Source: an uncultured Frankiales bacterium
GTDB lineage: Bacteria > Actinomycetota > Actinomycetes > Mycobacteriales > SCTD01
Direction: 5' to 3'
Assembly (NCBI GenBank): GCA_946479905.1
Contig: CAMLIA010000022.1
Location: 1 to 34,766, forward strand
DNA length: 34,766 nt
The notes beneath the pieces were generated by a model that did not search any database, was not told the origin of the DNA, and was given only the letters and a program-made list of their open reading frames with translations. Shown piece by piece: positions 8,406-15,993 of the stretch (its first letter is position 1; each line of letters opens with the position of its first letter). Both the position numbers and the translations under genes were made by a program.

Positions 8406-9266
8406 GTGCACCTGATGCGCATCGGCGAGCCCGGCAAGGAGAAGCCCGTCGCCCGGCTCGACGACACGACGTACGTCGACCTCTCCGACGTCGTGGCCGA
8501 CTTCGACGAGGCGTTCTTCGGGTCCGCGGGCATCGATCGCGTCCGCCCGATCGTCGCCGAGCGGGCATCCGCCGGGCAGACGGCGCAGTTCGCCGGGGAG
8601 CGGGTCGGTGCGCCCTTCGCGCGGCCGCACCAGATCCTGTGCATCGGGCTGAACTACCGGGCGCACGCCGCCGAGACCAACCAGGCAGTTCCGGACGAGC
8701 CGATCCTGTTCACCAAGTCGCCCAACACCCTCATCGGCCCGTACGACGACGTGCGCATCCCTCGCACCTCGGCCAAGACCGACTGGGAGGTCGAGCTCGG
8801 CATCGTCATCGGCAAGCGCACCAGCTACCTCGACTCGGTCGATGACGCACGCGACCACATCGCTGGCTTCTGCGTCGTGAACGACGTGAGCGAGCGGGCC
8901 TTCCAGATCGAGCGCGGCGGCCAGTGGAGCAAGGGCAAGTCGTGCGAGACTTTCAACCCGGCCGGGCCGTGGCTGGTGACCCACGACGAGGTCGACGACG
9001 TCCTCGCCCTCGACATGTGGCTCGACGTCAACGGGGTGCGCCGGCAGGAGAGCACCACGAAGGACATGATCTTCGACCCGTACTTCATCGTGCACTACCT
9101 GAGCCAGTTCCTGATCCTGGAGCCCGGCGACCTCATCAACACCGGCACGCCCTTCGGCGTCGGCATGGGCCTCACCCCGCCGGTCTTCCTCGCGCCGGGC
9201 GACGTGATCGAGCTCGGCATCGACGGCCTCGGCGCACAGCGGCAGAACGTCCTCGCGCCTCGGTGA
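8406..9266 (+). CDS. Fumarylacetoacetate hydrolase-family protein (likely 2,4-diketo-3-deoxy sugar-acid hydrolase)
   Basis: A 286-residue enzyme of the FAH family. The conserved GLNYRAHAAE (about residues 81-90), the metal pair in DWEVELG (Glu128, Glu130) and the Asp of VVNDVSER (Asp160), followed by the family's lysine-rich KGKSCETF loop, are all there. In oxidative L-fucose and L-rhamnose catabolism such enzymes cleave 2,4-diketo-3-deoxy acids to pyruvate plus a hydroxy acid such as L-lactate; ureidoglycolate lyase-type and acylpyruvate hydrolases are relatives. The context (zinc dehydrogenase, RhaM-type mutarotase, lactonase) favours the diketo-acid role. Start GTG 8406 is preceded by a good AAGGAG at 8395-8400, five bases away. 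The stop overlaps the next gene's GTG. Confidence 0.85.
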   Translation: MHLMRIGEPGKEKPVARLDDTTYVDLSDVVADFDEAFFGSAGIDRVRPIVAERASAGQTAQFAGERVGAPFARPHQILCIGLNYRAHAAETNQAVPDEPILFTKSPNTLIGPYDDVRIPRTSAKTDWEVELGIVIGKRTSYLDSVDDARDHIAGFCVVNDVSERAFQIERGGQWSKGKSCETFNPAGPWLVTHDEVDDVLALDMWLDVNGVRRQESTTKDMIFDPYFIVHYLSQFLILEPGDLINTGTPFGVGMGLTPPVFLAPGDVIELGIDGLGAQRQNVLAPR

Positions 9267-10285
9267 GCACGATCCGCGCCTTCGTCGTCTCGGCCCCGGG
9301 GAAGGGCGCGGTCCTCGACGTGCCCACCCCCGTCCCGGCGCCCGGTGAGGCCGTCGTGGACGTGGAGCGGGTCGGCGTCTGCGGCACGGACGTCGAGCTG
9401 TTCACCGGTGTCATGGCATACGTCGACCAGGGCCTGGCGTGGTATCCGATGCGGCTCGGCCACGAGTGGTGCGGAACGGTGTCGGCGGTCGGCCCCGGCG
9501 TCGACGAGTGCTGGATCGGTCGCCGCGTCATGGGCGACACGATGCTGGGAGACGGCACCTGCCGGCAGTGCCTGCGGGGCAACCACCACATGTGTCCGGA
9601 CCGCACCGAGGTCGGCGTCCGTGGTGGTCGCGACGGCGCGCTGGCCGAGCAGATCGCCGTACCTGCAGTGTCCTTGCACGTGCTGCCCGACGAGCTCGAC
9701 CCGCTGCTGGGTGCTCTGGTCGAGCCCGGCGCCAACGCCCTCCGCTCCGCCCAGGCGGCCCAGGCGAAGCCTGGCGACCCGGTGCTCGTCATCGGCCCCG
9801 GCACCATCGGGCTGCTGGTGGCGATGTTCCTGCGTGCCGAGGGTGCGGAGGTGCATCTGCTGGGGGAGTCGGAGCCCTCGCTCGCGTTCGCCCGCAGCCT
9901 CGGGTTCGGCAAGGCCTGGACCGCGGACACGCTTCCCGACATGCCGTTCGACGCGGTCGTCGAGGCGTCGAATGGCGTGCAGATGCCGGCGTACGCACTT
10001 GAGCGGGTCCAAGCCTGCGGCCGGCTCGTGTACGTCGGGCTGGCGGGCGCTCCGAGCCTCGTCGACACCCGCGCGATGGCGTTCAAGGACGTCACTGCCG
10101 TCGGCATCCTGTCGGGATCGCCCGCCCTGGACGACACCATCACCGCGTACGCCAAGGGCATCGTCGACCCCCAACCGCTGGTAGCGGCGACGGTCGGCCT
10201 CGACCAGGTCCGCGCGGTGCTGGCGGGGCAGCGGCCGGCGGGCGCAGGCCCGGGACCGAAGGTGCACATCGACCCGCGCGCCTGA
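9263..10285 (+). CDS. Zinc-dependent medium-chain alcohol/sugar-acid dehydrogenase
   Basis: A 340-residue MDR dehydrogenase. Catalytic zinc ligands are Cys40 (GVCGTD) and His67-Glu68 (GHEWCG). The structural zinc lobe is D-G-T-C-R-Q-C...C, with Cys100, Cys103 and Cys111 but Asp97 where the first cysteine normally stands. The Rossmann motif VIGPGTIGLL follows in the middle of the chain. It probably oxidises a hydroxyl of a sugar or of a 2-keto-3-deoxy sugar acid with NAD(P)+, giving the diketo acid cleaved by the FAH-family enzyme encoded just upstream. The start at GTG 9263 gives a 4-base GTGA overlap with that gene; upstream in-frame sequence is only a shadow of it. L-fuconate, L-rhamnonate or L-threonine-like substrates are all conceivable. 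Confidence 0.85.
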   Translation: MSTIRAFVVSAPGKGAVLDVPTPVPAPGEAVVDVERVGVCGTDVELFTGVMAYVDQGLAWYPMRLGHEWCGTVSAVGPGVDECWIGRRVMGDTMLGDGTCRQCLRGNHHMCPDRTEVGVRGGRDGALAEQIAVPAVSLHVLPDELDPLLGALVEPGANALRSAQAAQAKPGDPVLVIGPGTIGLLVAMFLRAEGAEVHLLGESEPSLAFARSLGFGKAWTADTLPDMPFDAVVEASNGVQMPAYALERVQACGRLVYVGLAGAPSLVDTRAMAFKDVTAVGILSGSPALDDTITAYAKGIVDPQPLVAATVGLDQVRAVLAGQRPAGAGPGPKVHIDPRA

Positions 10286-10360
10286 GGTCCAGGTGGTCTG
10301 TCGCCGTACCATGCGCACAGTGCCCGAGCGCGCCGCGACCGAGGGGAGGTGCCGAGCGCG

Positions 10361-11410
10361 ATGTACACGCCTGAGCGGCGACCCACCATCCTCGACGTGG
10401 CGAAGCTCGCCGGAGTCGACCGGGCACTCGTCTCACGCGTCATGAACGCCGACCCGAAGCTGTCCATCCGGCAGGAGACCCGGGAACGCATCCTGGCTGC
10501 CGTCGCCGAGCTCCGCTACGAGCCGAACGCCAACGCGCGGAGCCTGCGCACGTCCCGGTCCGGCATCATCGGGCTGGTCATCCCCGACTTCGAGAACCCC
10601 GTGTACGCAGCGATCATCAAGGGCGCCGAGGCCGCCGCCACCGAGAGCGGCCAGTTCCTCCTGACCGGCAGTGCAGGCGACGGGGCGCAGGAGCCCGGCC
10701 GCTTCCTCGACCTCCTGCACCAGCAGCGGGTCGACGGGCTGCTCATCGCAGGACCATCGATCCCGGAGAAGGCGCTCCGGGCGATGTCCAGCGCCGGCCG
10801 CCCGTGGCTCTACCTCAACCGTCGCGTGGGCGCCGTCTGGCGCTACGCGATCCTCGACGACGAAAAGGCGGCCCGGATGGCCGTGGACCACCTCGTCGAG
10901 CTGGGGCACCAGCGCATCGCCTGTGTGGCAGGACCTCCGACGGCAGACACGGCACGGCGCCGCAAGACGGGGTACACCCGCGCGCTGCAGCGCCATCAGC
11001 TCGCGACCGGTCCCGAGCTCATCGCCTCGGGTCCGTACACGGTGGCTGGCGGCGTCGAAGCCGTGGAGGAGCTCCTGTCCCTGGGGGCCAGGTTCACCGC
11101 CCTCGTGGTGGCCAACGTCGCCATGGCCGTGGGTGCCCTGGCTGCCCTTCGTCGCGCCGGCCACCGGGTGCCGGAGGACGTCAGCGTGGTGGCTATCCAC
11201 GACCTTCCACTGGCGGCGTCTCTGACGCCGGCCCTCACCTCGGTGCGGATGCCCCTCATCGAGCTCGGGCGGCGAGGCGTTGAGATCCTGAGAGCTCTCC
11301 ACAGCGCCGACGAGCCCGTCACGGAGGTCGTCCGCGAGCCGATGGAGCTGATCGTCCGTGACTCCACGGCGCCACCCCCCACCGCGGCGCGCAGGCGCGC
11401 TTCAGGCTGA
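10361..11410 (+). CDS. LacI-family transcriptional regulator
   Basis: A 349-residue LacI/GalR repressor. The N-terminal helix-turn-helix (TILDVAKLAGVDRALVSRVM, residues 9-28) and hinge (NANARSLRTSRSGIIGL) are followed by a periplasmic-binding-protein-like effector domain that should bind a sugar or sugar acid. The recognition helix carries Asp-Arg-Ala before Leu-Val-Ser-Arg. The ATG at 10361 is preferred over the GTG at 10349 because GGGGAGG at 10342-10348 lies 12 bases upstream of the ATG and directly abuts the GTG. It is the only regulator in the window and is the natural candidate to bind the palindrome TCAATCGATTGA at 14445 and 15951, whose central CG fits LacI-type operators (inference). 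A TACCAT at 10307-10312 could be its own -10. Confidence 0.9.
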   Translation: MYTPERRPTILDVAKLAGVDRALVSRVMNADPKLSIRQETRERILAAVAELRYEPNANARSLRTSRSGIIGLVIPDFENPVYAAIIKGAEAAATESGQFLLTGSAGDGAQEPGRFLDLLHQQRVDGLLIAGPSIPEKALRAMSSAGRPWLYLNRRVGAVWRYAILDDEKAARMAVDHLVELGHQRIACVAGPPTADTARRRKTGYTRALQRHQLATGPELIASGPYTVAGGVEAVEELLSLGARFTALVVANVAMAVGALAALRRAGHRVPEDVSVVAIHDLPLAASLTPALTSVRMPLIELGRRGVEILRALHSADEPVTEVVREPMELIVRDSTAPPPTAARRRASG

Positions 11411-11445
11411 CGCGTCTTTCCAGCCGGCAGGCCGAACGACCTGTT

Positions 11446-12486
11446 CTAGGGCTCCGGGAAGACGGCCTGCTGCAGGCCGCGGATGTAGCCGAACGCGTAG
11501 AGACGGCCCAGGGTGGCGTAGCCGGGCCGCGCGTTGTCCTCGCCGGCCAGCGTGGGCACGTGGTCAGGGCGGAGCGGACCGCTGAAGCCGACCTCGCGGT
11601 AGGCCCGCATGCACTCGACCATGTCGGTCTTGCCCTCGTCGTGGAACACCTCGATGAAGGAGTCGGCGTCACCGACGACGTCGCGGAAGTGCACGAACGC
11701 GATGCGGTCGCGGGCACCGAACTCGCGGATGACCGACGGCAGGTCGTCGGTCATCAGCGTCACGTTCCCCTGGCACAGCGTGATGCCGTTGGCGGGGCTG
11801 TCGACGATGTCGAACACCCGTCGGTAGGCGTCGAGGGACCGGATGATGCGAGGCACCCCGCGGACGCTCTCGAGCGGCGGGTCGTCGGGGTGCAGCCCGA
11901 GGCGTACGCCCGCCTGCTCCGCGGCCGGCACCACGGCCTCGAGGAAGTAGCCCAGCGCGGCCCAGAGCTGGTCGTCGGTGATGTCGCCGGGCTCGACCAG
12001 ACGCCCAGCCGCATCGCTCACCGAGCGGTCGAACCCGGTCGACAGGGCGCCACCGCGCAGCGGCACCTCGGTGGCCGTGCGGGCCCAGCTCCCGATGGCC
12101 ATCCAGTTGTAGCAGAGGACTCCGATCCCGGACTCGCCCATCGCGTGGATCTGGTCGATGACGTGCTCGATCTGCTCGTCGCGCCCCGGCAGGCCGAGCC
12201 GGACGAGGTCCATGGGTGCGGTGTCCTCGACGGCCGCGATCGTCAGCCCCACCTTCGCGTACTCGTTCTGCAAGGCGGCCAGCGCCTTCTTCTCCCACGG
12301 CCGCTCGCCCTTGGGCGGCACGTGGTAGGGGAGTGGGGCGGACCCCGTCGAGGCGCCGCGCAGCCAGCGAGCCTGCTGCTCGGCGCCGGGGAGGATCGCG
12401 ACGACGTGGTCGACGCCGACCTGCTTCACGAGCTGCCAGGTGAGGCTGGGCTCGGGGTCGAGGAGCTCGCTGATCAGGATGCTCAT
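11446..12486 (-). CDS. Mannonate dehydratase (UxuA)-like TIM-barrel enzyme, paralogue 1
   Basis: A 346-residue relative of D-mannonate dehydratase. The motifs CYNW (125-128) with the following W-A-R-T, HPDDPP (199-204), LCQGN (Cys238), VHFRD (His266) and RPDH (Asp308) match the family, and the His199/Cys238/His266/Asp308 set corresponds to the metal ligands described for UxuA. It is shorter than E. coli UxuA (394 residues) and diverged, so the substrate may be another sugar acid. Its stop lies 35 bases from the convergent LacI stop. It follows the E1 beta gene by 7 bases and belongs to the operon starting at 14412 under the TCAATCGATTGA site. It would remove water from an aldonate to give a 2-keto-3-deoxy acid. 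A second paralogue is at 25589. Confidence 0.8.
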   Translation of the reverse strand: MSILISELLDPEPSLTWQLVKQVGVDHVVAILPGAEQQARWLRGASTGSAPLPYHVPPKGERPWEKKALAALQNEYAKVGLTIAAVEDTAPMDLVRLGLPGRDEQIEHVIDQIHAMGESGIGVLCYNWMAIGSWARTATEVPLRGGALSTGFDRSVSDAAGRLVEPGDITDDQLWAALGYFLEAVVPAAEQAGVRLGLHPDDPPLESVRGVPRIIRSLDAYRRVFDIVDSPANGITLCQGNVTLMTDDLPSVIREFGARDRIAFVHFRDVVGDADSFIEVFHDEGKTDMVECMRAYREVGFSGPLRPDHVPTLAGEDNARPGYATLGRLYAFGYIRGLQQAVFPEP

Positions 12487-12493
12487 GCGGCGT

Positions 12494-13474
12494 TCACGCG
12501 CGCACGAGCTTGGTCGCGGCCTCGACGATGTCCGGGACCTGTGGGAGCCAGGTCTGCTCGAGGCTCTCGGCGTACGGCACGGGCATGTCGAGCCCGCCGA
12601 GCCGTGCCACGGGGGCGTTGAGCCGGTCGAACAGCTGCTCGGTCACGGTGGCCGCGATCTCCGCGCCCGGTCCGGTGCTGCGGTGGGCCTCGTGCACGAC
12701 GAGCAGCCGGCCGGTGCGGGCGACGGAGTCGCACACCGTCTCGTAGTCGAAGGGGACGAGCGTCCTCGGGTCGATGACCTCGGCCTCGATGCCGGAGGCG
12801 GCGAGCTCGGTGGCCGCGGCCTCGCAGGACCCGGCCATCGCCGACCAGCTGACGATCGTCAGGTCACGGCCGGGACGCCGGACCGCGGCCTTCCCGAAGG
12901 GCACGAGGTGCTCGCCGTCCGGGAGGTCGCCCTTCACGCCGTACAGCTTCTTGTGCTCGATGACGATGCTCGGGTCGTCCAGTCGCAGTGCCGTGGCGAG
13001 CAGCCCCTTCGCATCGGCGGGCGTCGACGGCACCGCGACCGCGAAGCCGGGCAGGTGCATGAAGAGCGCCTCGAACGACTGCGAGTGCTGGGCGCCGGTG
13101 CCGCTGCCGACGCCCTGCTGCGTGCGTACGACGAGAGGAACCCGCCACTGGTCGCCGGACATCAGCCGCATCTTGGCGGCCTGGTTGAAGAGCTGGTCGG
13201 CGGCCACGAGTGCGAAGTCCATGAACATGAGCTCCACGACCGGGCGCTTGCCCGACATGGCCGCGCCGATCGCCGCGCCGAGGAAGCCGGCCTCGGCGAT
13301 GGGGGTGTCGACCACGCGCTGCAGCCCGAACTCGGCGAGCAGCCCCTCCGTCACCTTGAACACGCCGCCGTACTCGGCGATGTCCTCGCCGACGAGCAGG
13401 ATCGACGGGTCGCGGCGCATGCCCTCCTGCAGCGCCTCACGGAGAGCCTCGCGGTACGTCGAGGATCGGCTCAT
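12494..13474 (-). CDS. 2-oxo acid dehydrogenase E1 component, beta subunit
   Basis: A 326-residue protein of the pyruvate/acetoin/branched-chain oxo-acid dehydrogenase E1 beta family. It has the N-terminal TYREALREAL helix, the thiamine-diphosphate-contacting Glu30 in VGEDIAEYGG, the GAQHSQS loop with the active-site His, and the C-terminal transketolase-like domain with RRPGRDLTIV and PRTLVPFD motifs. It starts at ATG 13474, overlapping the stop of the alpha subunit by four bases (ATGA), so the two are made together. An upstream extension of the frame is a shadow of the alpha gene. No lipoyl E2 or E3 gene lies in the window, so the pair either borrows these from elsewhere or acts as a stand-alone thiamine-dependent decarboxylase or ligase. 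Confidence 0.9.
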   Translation of the reverse strand: MSRSSTYREALREALQEGMRRDPSILLVGEDIAEYGGVFKVTEGLLAEFGLQRVVDTPIAEAGFLGAAIGAAMSGKRPVVELMFMDFALVAADQLFNQAAKMRLMSGDQWRVPLVVRTQQGVGSGTGAQHSQSFEALFMHLPGFAVAVPSTPADAKGLLATALRLDDPSIVIEHKKLYGVKGDLPDGEHLVPFGKAAVRRPGRDLTIVSWSAMAGSCEAAATELAASGIEAEVIDPRTLVPFDYETVCDSVARTGRLLVVHEAHRSTGPGAEIAATVTEQLFDRLNAPVARLGGLDMPVPYAESLEQTWLPQVPDIVEAATKLVRA

Positions 13475-14412
13475 CGCGTGCTCGTCATGTAGTCCGCGAC
13501 GCCGAGGCGCAGGTCGGCGACGTCCGGCTGGGGCGCGGCCCACGCCGCGGCCTCCGCGGCGGCGAGCTCGGCGGCGACCCGGTCCCTGGTCGATTCCACC
13601 TCGGGCACCGGGAGTCGGGCCTCGACCGCGGCGATCGGGTCGAGGCGCAGCCAGGTCTCGACCTCGGTGGGGTCGCGGTAGGCCCCGACGTCGCCCGTCA
13701 TGTGCCCGCAGAAGCGGTAGGTCTTGGCCTCGATGAGCGTCGGGCCCCTTCCGGCGCGGGCGGTCTCGGCAGCGGAGGCCACAGCGTGAGTGACCGCCTC
13801 CAGGTCCATGCCGTCGACGATGGTCGCGTCCATGCCGTAGGCGTCCGCGCGGTCGGCGAGGTCTGTCACGTTGACCATGCGGTCGATGCGCGTCATCTCC
13901 GACCAGACGTTGTTCTCGCACAGCAGGATGAGGGGGAGCGACCAGATGGCCGCCAGGTTCATCGCCTCGTGCCAGGCGGCCTGGTTGGTCGCACCGTCAC
14001 CGAACACGGCGACGGTCACCGCCTGGGTGCCGTCGAGCTTGGCCGCCCAGGCGCTGCCGCAGGCGATCGGGACGTTGGCGGCGACGATCGCGTTCGAGGG
14101 CAGCACATGGTGCTCGCGGGAGCCGAAGTGCTTCGACCCGGCCCGTCCACGGGCCATGCCCGTGTCCCTGCCCAGGATCTCGGCGAAGGCGGCCTGGAGT
14201 GGGACGCCCCAGGAGAGGGCGTAGTTGTGACCCCGGTACGTCGGTGCGACCACGTCGCCCGCGCGCGTGCCCAGGCGTGCCCCGACGGCCACGGCCTCCT
14301 GTCCGATGCCAAGGTGGCACGACCCCCGCACCTTGCCCTCGGCGAACAGGGTCTGCACCCGCTCCTCGAAGCCCCGGCAGCGCAGCATCATCTCGTAGGC
14401 ATCGCGCAGCAC
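13471..14412 (-). CDS. 2-oxo acid dehydrogenase E1 component, alpha subunit
   Basis: A 313-residue thiamine-diphosphate enzyme subunit. The motif GDG (138-140) through CENN (165-168) is the classic cofactor and magnesium site; SKHF (His95) and the 'CHLGIGQEAV' stretch (about 32-41) match acetoin and branched-chain oxo-acid E1 alpha chains. Length is slightly below the family's usual 320-400. The GTG start at 14412 lies only six bases after a TAAGGT -10 candidate, so the mRNA may be leaderless. It is the first gene of the operon E1 alpha, E1 beta, UxuA-like, controlled by the palindrome at 14445-14456. The oxo acid used is unknown; pyruvate or a sugar-derived 2-oxo acid from this locus is likely. 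Confidence 0.9.
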   Translation of the reverse strand: MLRDAYEMMLRCRGFEERVQTLFAEGKVRGSCHLGIGQEAVAVGARLGTRAGDVVAPTYRGHNYALSWGVPLQAAFAEILGRDTGMARGRAGSKHFGSREHHVLPSNAIVAANVPIACGSAWAAKLDGTQAVTVAVFGDGATNQAAWHEAMNLAAIWSLPLILLCENNVWSEMTRIDRMVNVTDLADRADAYGMDATIVDGMDLEAVTHAVASAAETARAGRGPTLIEAKTYRFCGHMTGDVGAYRDPTEVETWLRLDPIAAVEARLPVPEVESTRDRVAAELAAAEAAAWAAPQPDVADLRLGVADYMTSTR

Positions 14413-14418
14413 AGTCGC

Positions 14419-14456
14419 ACCTTAGAAATCGCCCGTTCGGATTGTCAATCGATTGA
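14419..14456 (-). promoter_or_regulatory. Promoter with TCAATCGATTGA operator for the E1/UxuA-like operon
   Basis: The perfect 12-bp palindrome TCAATCGATTGA lies at 14445-14456. On the minus strand a consensus TTGACA (14448-14443) overlaps it, and after 18 bases TAAGGT (14424-14419) is a good actinobacterial -10. The GTG start follows six bases later. A LacI-type repressor bound here would cover the -35. The identical palindrome occurs at 15951. Confidence 0.75.
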
Positions 14457-14466
14457 ACAATCCTCT

Positions 14467-14790
14467 TCAGTCGAGGTGGAAGATCTCCGTCGCCTCCGCC
14501 CACCACTCGCCGTCGCGGGCGGACTCCAGCGGCCGTTGGCAGGGAGTGCAGACCTCGAGCCAGCGCTGCGTCGTCTCGTCCTGCGCAGTCATGGCCATGT
14601 CCGACTCGAAGTCGTCGCCGTCGTACTCGAGGTAGCTGAAGAGGAGACCGTCGCGCAGGAAGATCGAGTAGTTGCTGACGTGCGCCTGCTTGAGCACCTC
14701 GAGCACCCGCGGCCAGACCGCCGCGTGCAGGGCGACGTACTCGGCCTCCTTGTCGGCGTGCAGCCGGATGACCGTGGCGAAGCGCTTCAC
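14467..14790 (-). CDS. L-rhamnose/L-fucose mutarotase (RhaM family)
   Basis: A 107-residue protein matching RhaM (104 residues in E. coli). With the GTG at 14790 as start, the catalytic His falls at position 22 in the motif H-x-x-x-W-P (LHAAVWP), as in the characterised enzyme; NYSIFL, the LFSYLEYDG strand and the C-terminal EIFHLD also match. It interconverts pyranose anomers of L-rhamnose or L-fucose-type 6-deoxy sugars in the cytoplasm. An upstream in-frame GTG at 14799 is possible but would move the His. It follows the Gfo-type oxidoreductase by 58 bases, in the same transcription unit reading away from the TCAATCGATTGA site at 15951. This is the strongest single clue that a 6-deoxy-L-sugar is the substrate. 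Confidence 0.88.
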   Translation of the reverse strand: MKRFATVIRLHADKEAEYVALHAAVWPRVLEVLKQAHVSNYSIFLRDGLLFSYLEYDGDDFESDMAMTAQDETTQRWLEVCTPCQRPLESARDGEWWAEATEIFHLD

Positions 14791-14830
14791 GAGCAGCACT
14801 GTCGCGCACGTGCAGTCGGCGAAAGGACTT

Positions 14831-14847
14831 CGGAAGATAACCTTCCG
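14831..14847. repeat. Inverted repeat CGGAAG-ATAAC-CTTCCG
   Basis: Six-base perfect arms with a five-base loop between the stop of the Gfo/Idh/MocA gene (14849) and the start of the mutarotase (14790). No T-run follows, so it is not a standard terminator; it could be an attenuating or mRNA-stabilising hairpin that sets the ratio of the two products. Low certainty. Confidence 0.35.
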
Positions 14848-14848
14848 A

Positions 14849-15919
14849 TCACGGTTGAGGGAGTGCGACGACCTGGCCGGTGTCCGCTGAGGCGTACATC
14901 GCCTCGACCAGGCGCAGCGTGCCGAGGTTGTCCCGTCCGGTCGTGGGTGCGGGCTCGCCCGTGGCGACCTGCCGCAGCAGGGCGAGCATCGGCCCTGCGA
15001 AGGCGTCGGGGGACCAGCGGCCCCGGATCCCCGAGTCGACGAAGGCGGCGTCGCCCGCGCGCCTGGTCCGCACCACGGAACCACCTCCGGTGCCCGCCTC
15101 GTCGAGCACCCCTTCGAGGCCGCCCTCGGTGGCGGTCAGCGACCACGTCGTACCTGGGGTTGCGTAGAGCGCCTCGACGTCCACGTCGACCAAGACGGTG
15201 ACCTCGTCGCGGAAGGTGATCAACGCCTGCGTCGTGGTCTCGGCTCGCGCGAACTGGCCCTTCCGCCGGCCCAGCCTGCAGAAGACCTGGGAGGGCTCGC
15301 CGAACCACGAGCGGAACGTGTCCAGGTAGTGGATCGAGTGGTACATGACCTCCAGGTACGGCGACTCGCGCAACCATGGCCACACCGTCCAGTCACCGGC
15401 GCCACGGCAGTGCCAGCTCAGCGTGCGCGGAACGCCGATGCCCCCCCTCGAGAGCAGCTCGCGGACGTACGTCATCGTCGCCTCGTACCGCAGCTGCTGG
15501 TTGACGACGAGCGCCACGCCCGCCTTCTCGGCGGCCTCGACGAGCTCGAGCGCGGTTGCGCTGTCGACGGAGAGCGGCTTCTGGGCGAGCACGTGCGTGC
15601 CTGCGCCGATGGCGCGCCGGGCGATCTCGGGCTGGCTCGGGCCGGGCACGGCGATGTCGACGACCTGGATGTCGTCGTCGAGCAGCTCGTCGAGGGAGCC
15701 GTAGACCCGGGGAAGCCCGAACGCCTGAGCCGCCGACTGCGCTCGCGCGCGGTCGAGGTCGAAGATGCCGCGGACGTCCACTCCGGCCAGCCGGTACGCC
15801 GGGAGCTGGCTCGCGGTGACGATCAGACCGGCACCGACGATGGCCACGGGCGCGCGCCACTCGTGCGGGACCTCGGCGACCACGCGCCGCAACGTACGGA
15901 GGCAGTCTGGCCCCGTCAA
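14849..15919 (-). CDS. Gfo/Idh/MocA-family NAD(P)-dependent oxidoreductase
   Basis: A 356-residue sugar oxidoreductase. The N-terminal Rossmann motif is VAIVGAGLIV, followed by the family's 'VDIAVPGPSQPEIARRAI' region and the A-Q-K-P-L motif that replaces the usual E-K-P. The C-terminal domain has the MYHSIHYLDTFR helix, with the His positions typical of the catalytic site, and GDWTVWPWLRES before it. It likely oxidises a sugar or sugar lactone at C1 or C3. The start given is a TTG at 15919 with no clear Shine-Dalgarno; a GTG at 15883 is an alternative that still keeps the Rossmann fold. It is divergent from the large glycoside hydrolase gene and shares the operator at 15951. It may be the first dehydrogenase of the LacI-controlled pathway. 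Confidence 0.85.
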   Translation of the reverse strand: MTGPDCLRTLRRVVAEVPHEWRAPVAIVGAGLIVTASQLPAYRLAGVDVRGIFDLDRARAQSAAQAFGLPRVYGSLDELLDDDIQVVDIAVPGPSQPEIARRAIGAGTHVLAQKPLSVDSATALELVEAAEKAGVALVVNQQLRYEATMTYVRELLSRGGIGVPRTLSWHCRGAGDWTVWPWLRESPYLEVMYHSIHYLDTFRSWFGEPSQVFCRLGRRKGQFARAETTTQALITFRDEVTVLVDVDVEALYATPGTTWSLTATEGGLEGVLDEAGTGGGSVVRTRRAGDAAFVDSGIRGRWSPDAFAGPMLALLRQVATGEPAPTTGRDNLGTLRLVEAMYASADTGQVVALPQP

Positions 15920-15950
15920 CCGATGGAGAAGGGCCTTCCGGGGGTGGTGT

Positions 15951-15987
15951 TCAATCGATTGACACTAGATGTACCCCGCGAGAGGCT
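15951..15987. promoter_or_regulatory. Divergent promoter region with TCAATCGATTGA operator
   Basis: The same 12-bp perfect palindrome as at 14445 lies at 15951-15962 between the divergent Gfo and glycoside hydrolase genes. For the plus-strand gene TTGACA (15959-15964) is the -35, and 17 bases later GAGGCT (15982-15987) is a possible -10; the GTG start follows six bases on. GAGAGG at 15980-15985 could instead be read as a Shine-Dalgarno. No convincing minus-strand -10 is seen. Confidence 0.7.
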
Positions 15988-15993
15988 GGGCGG

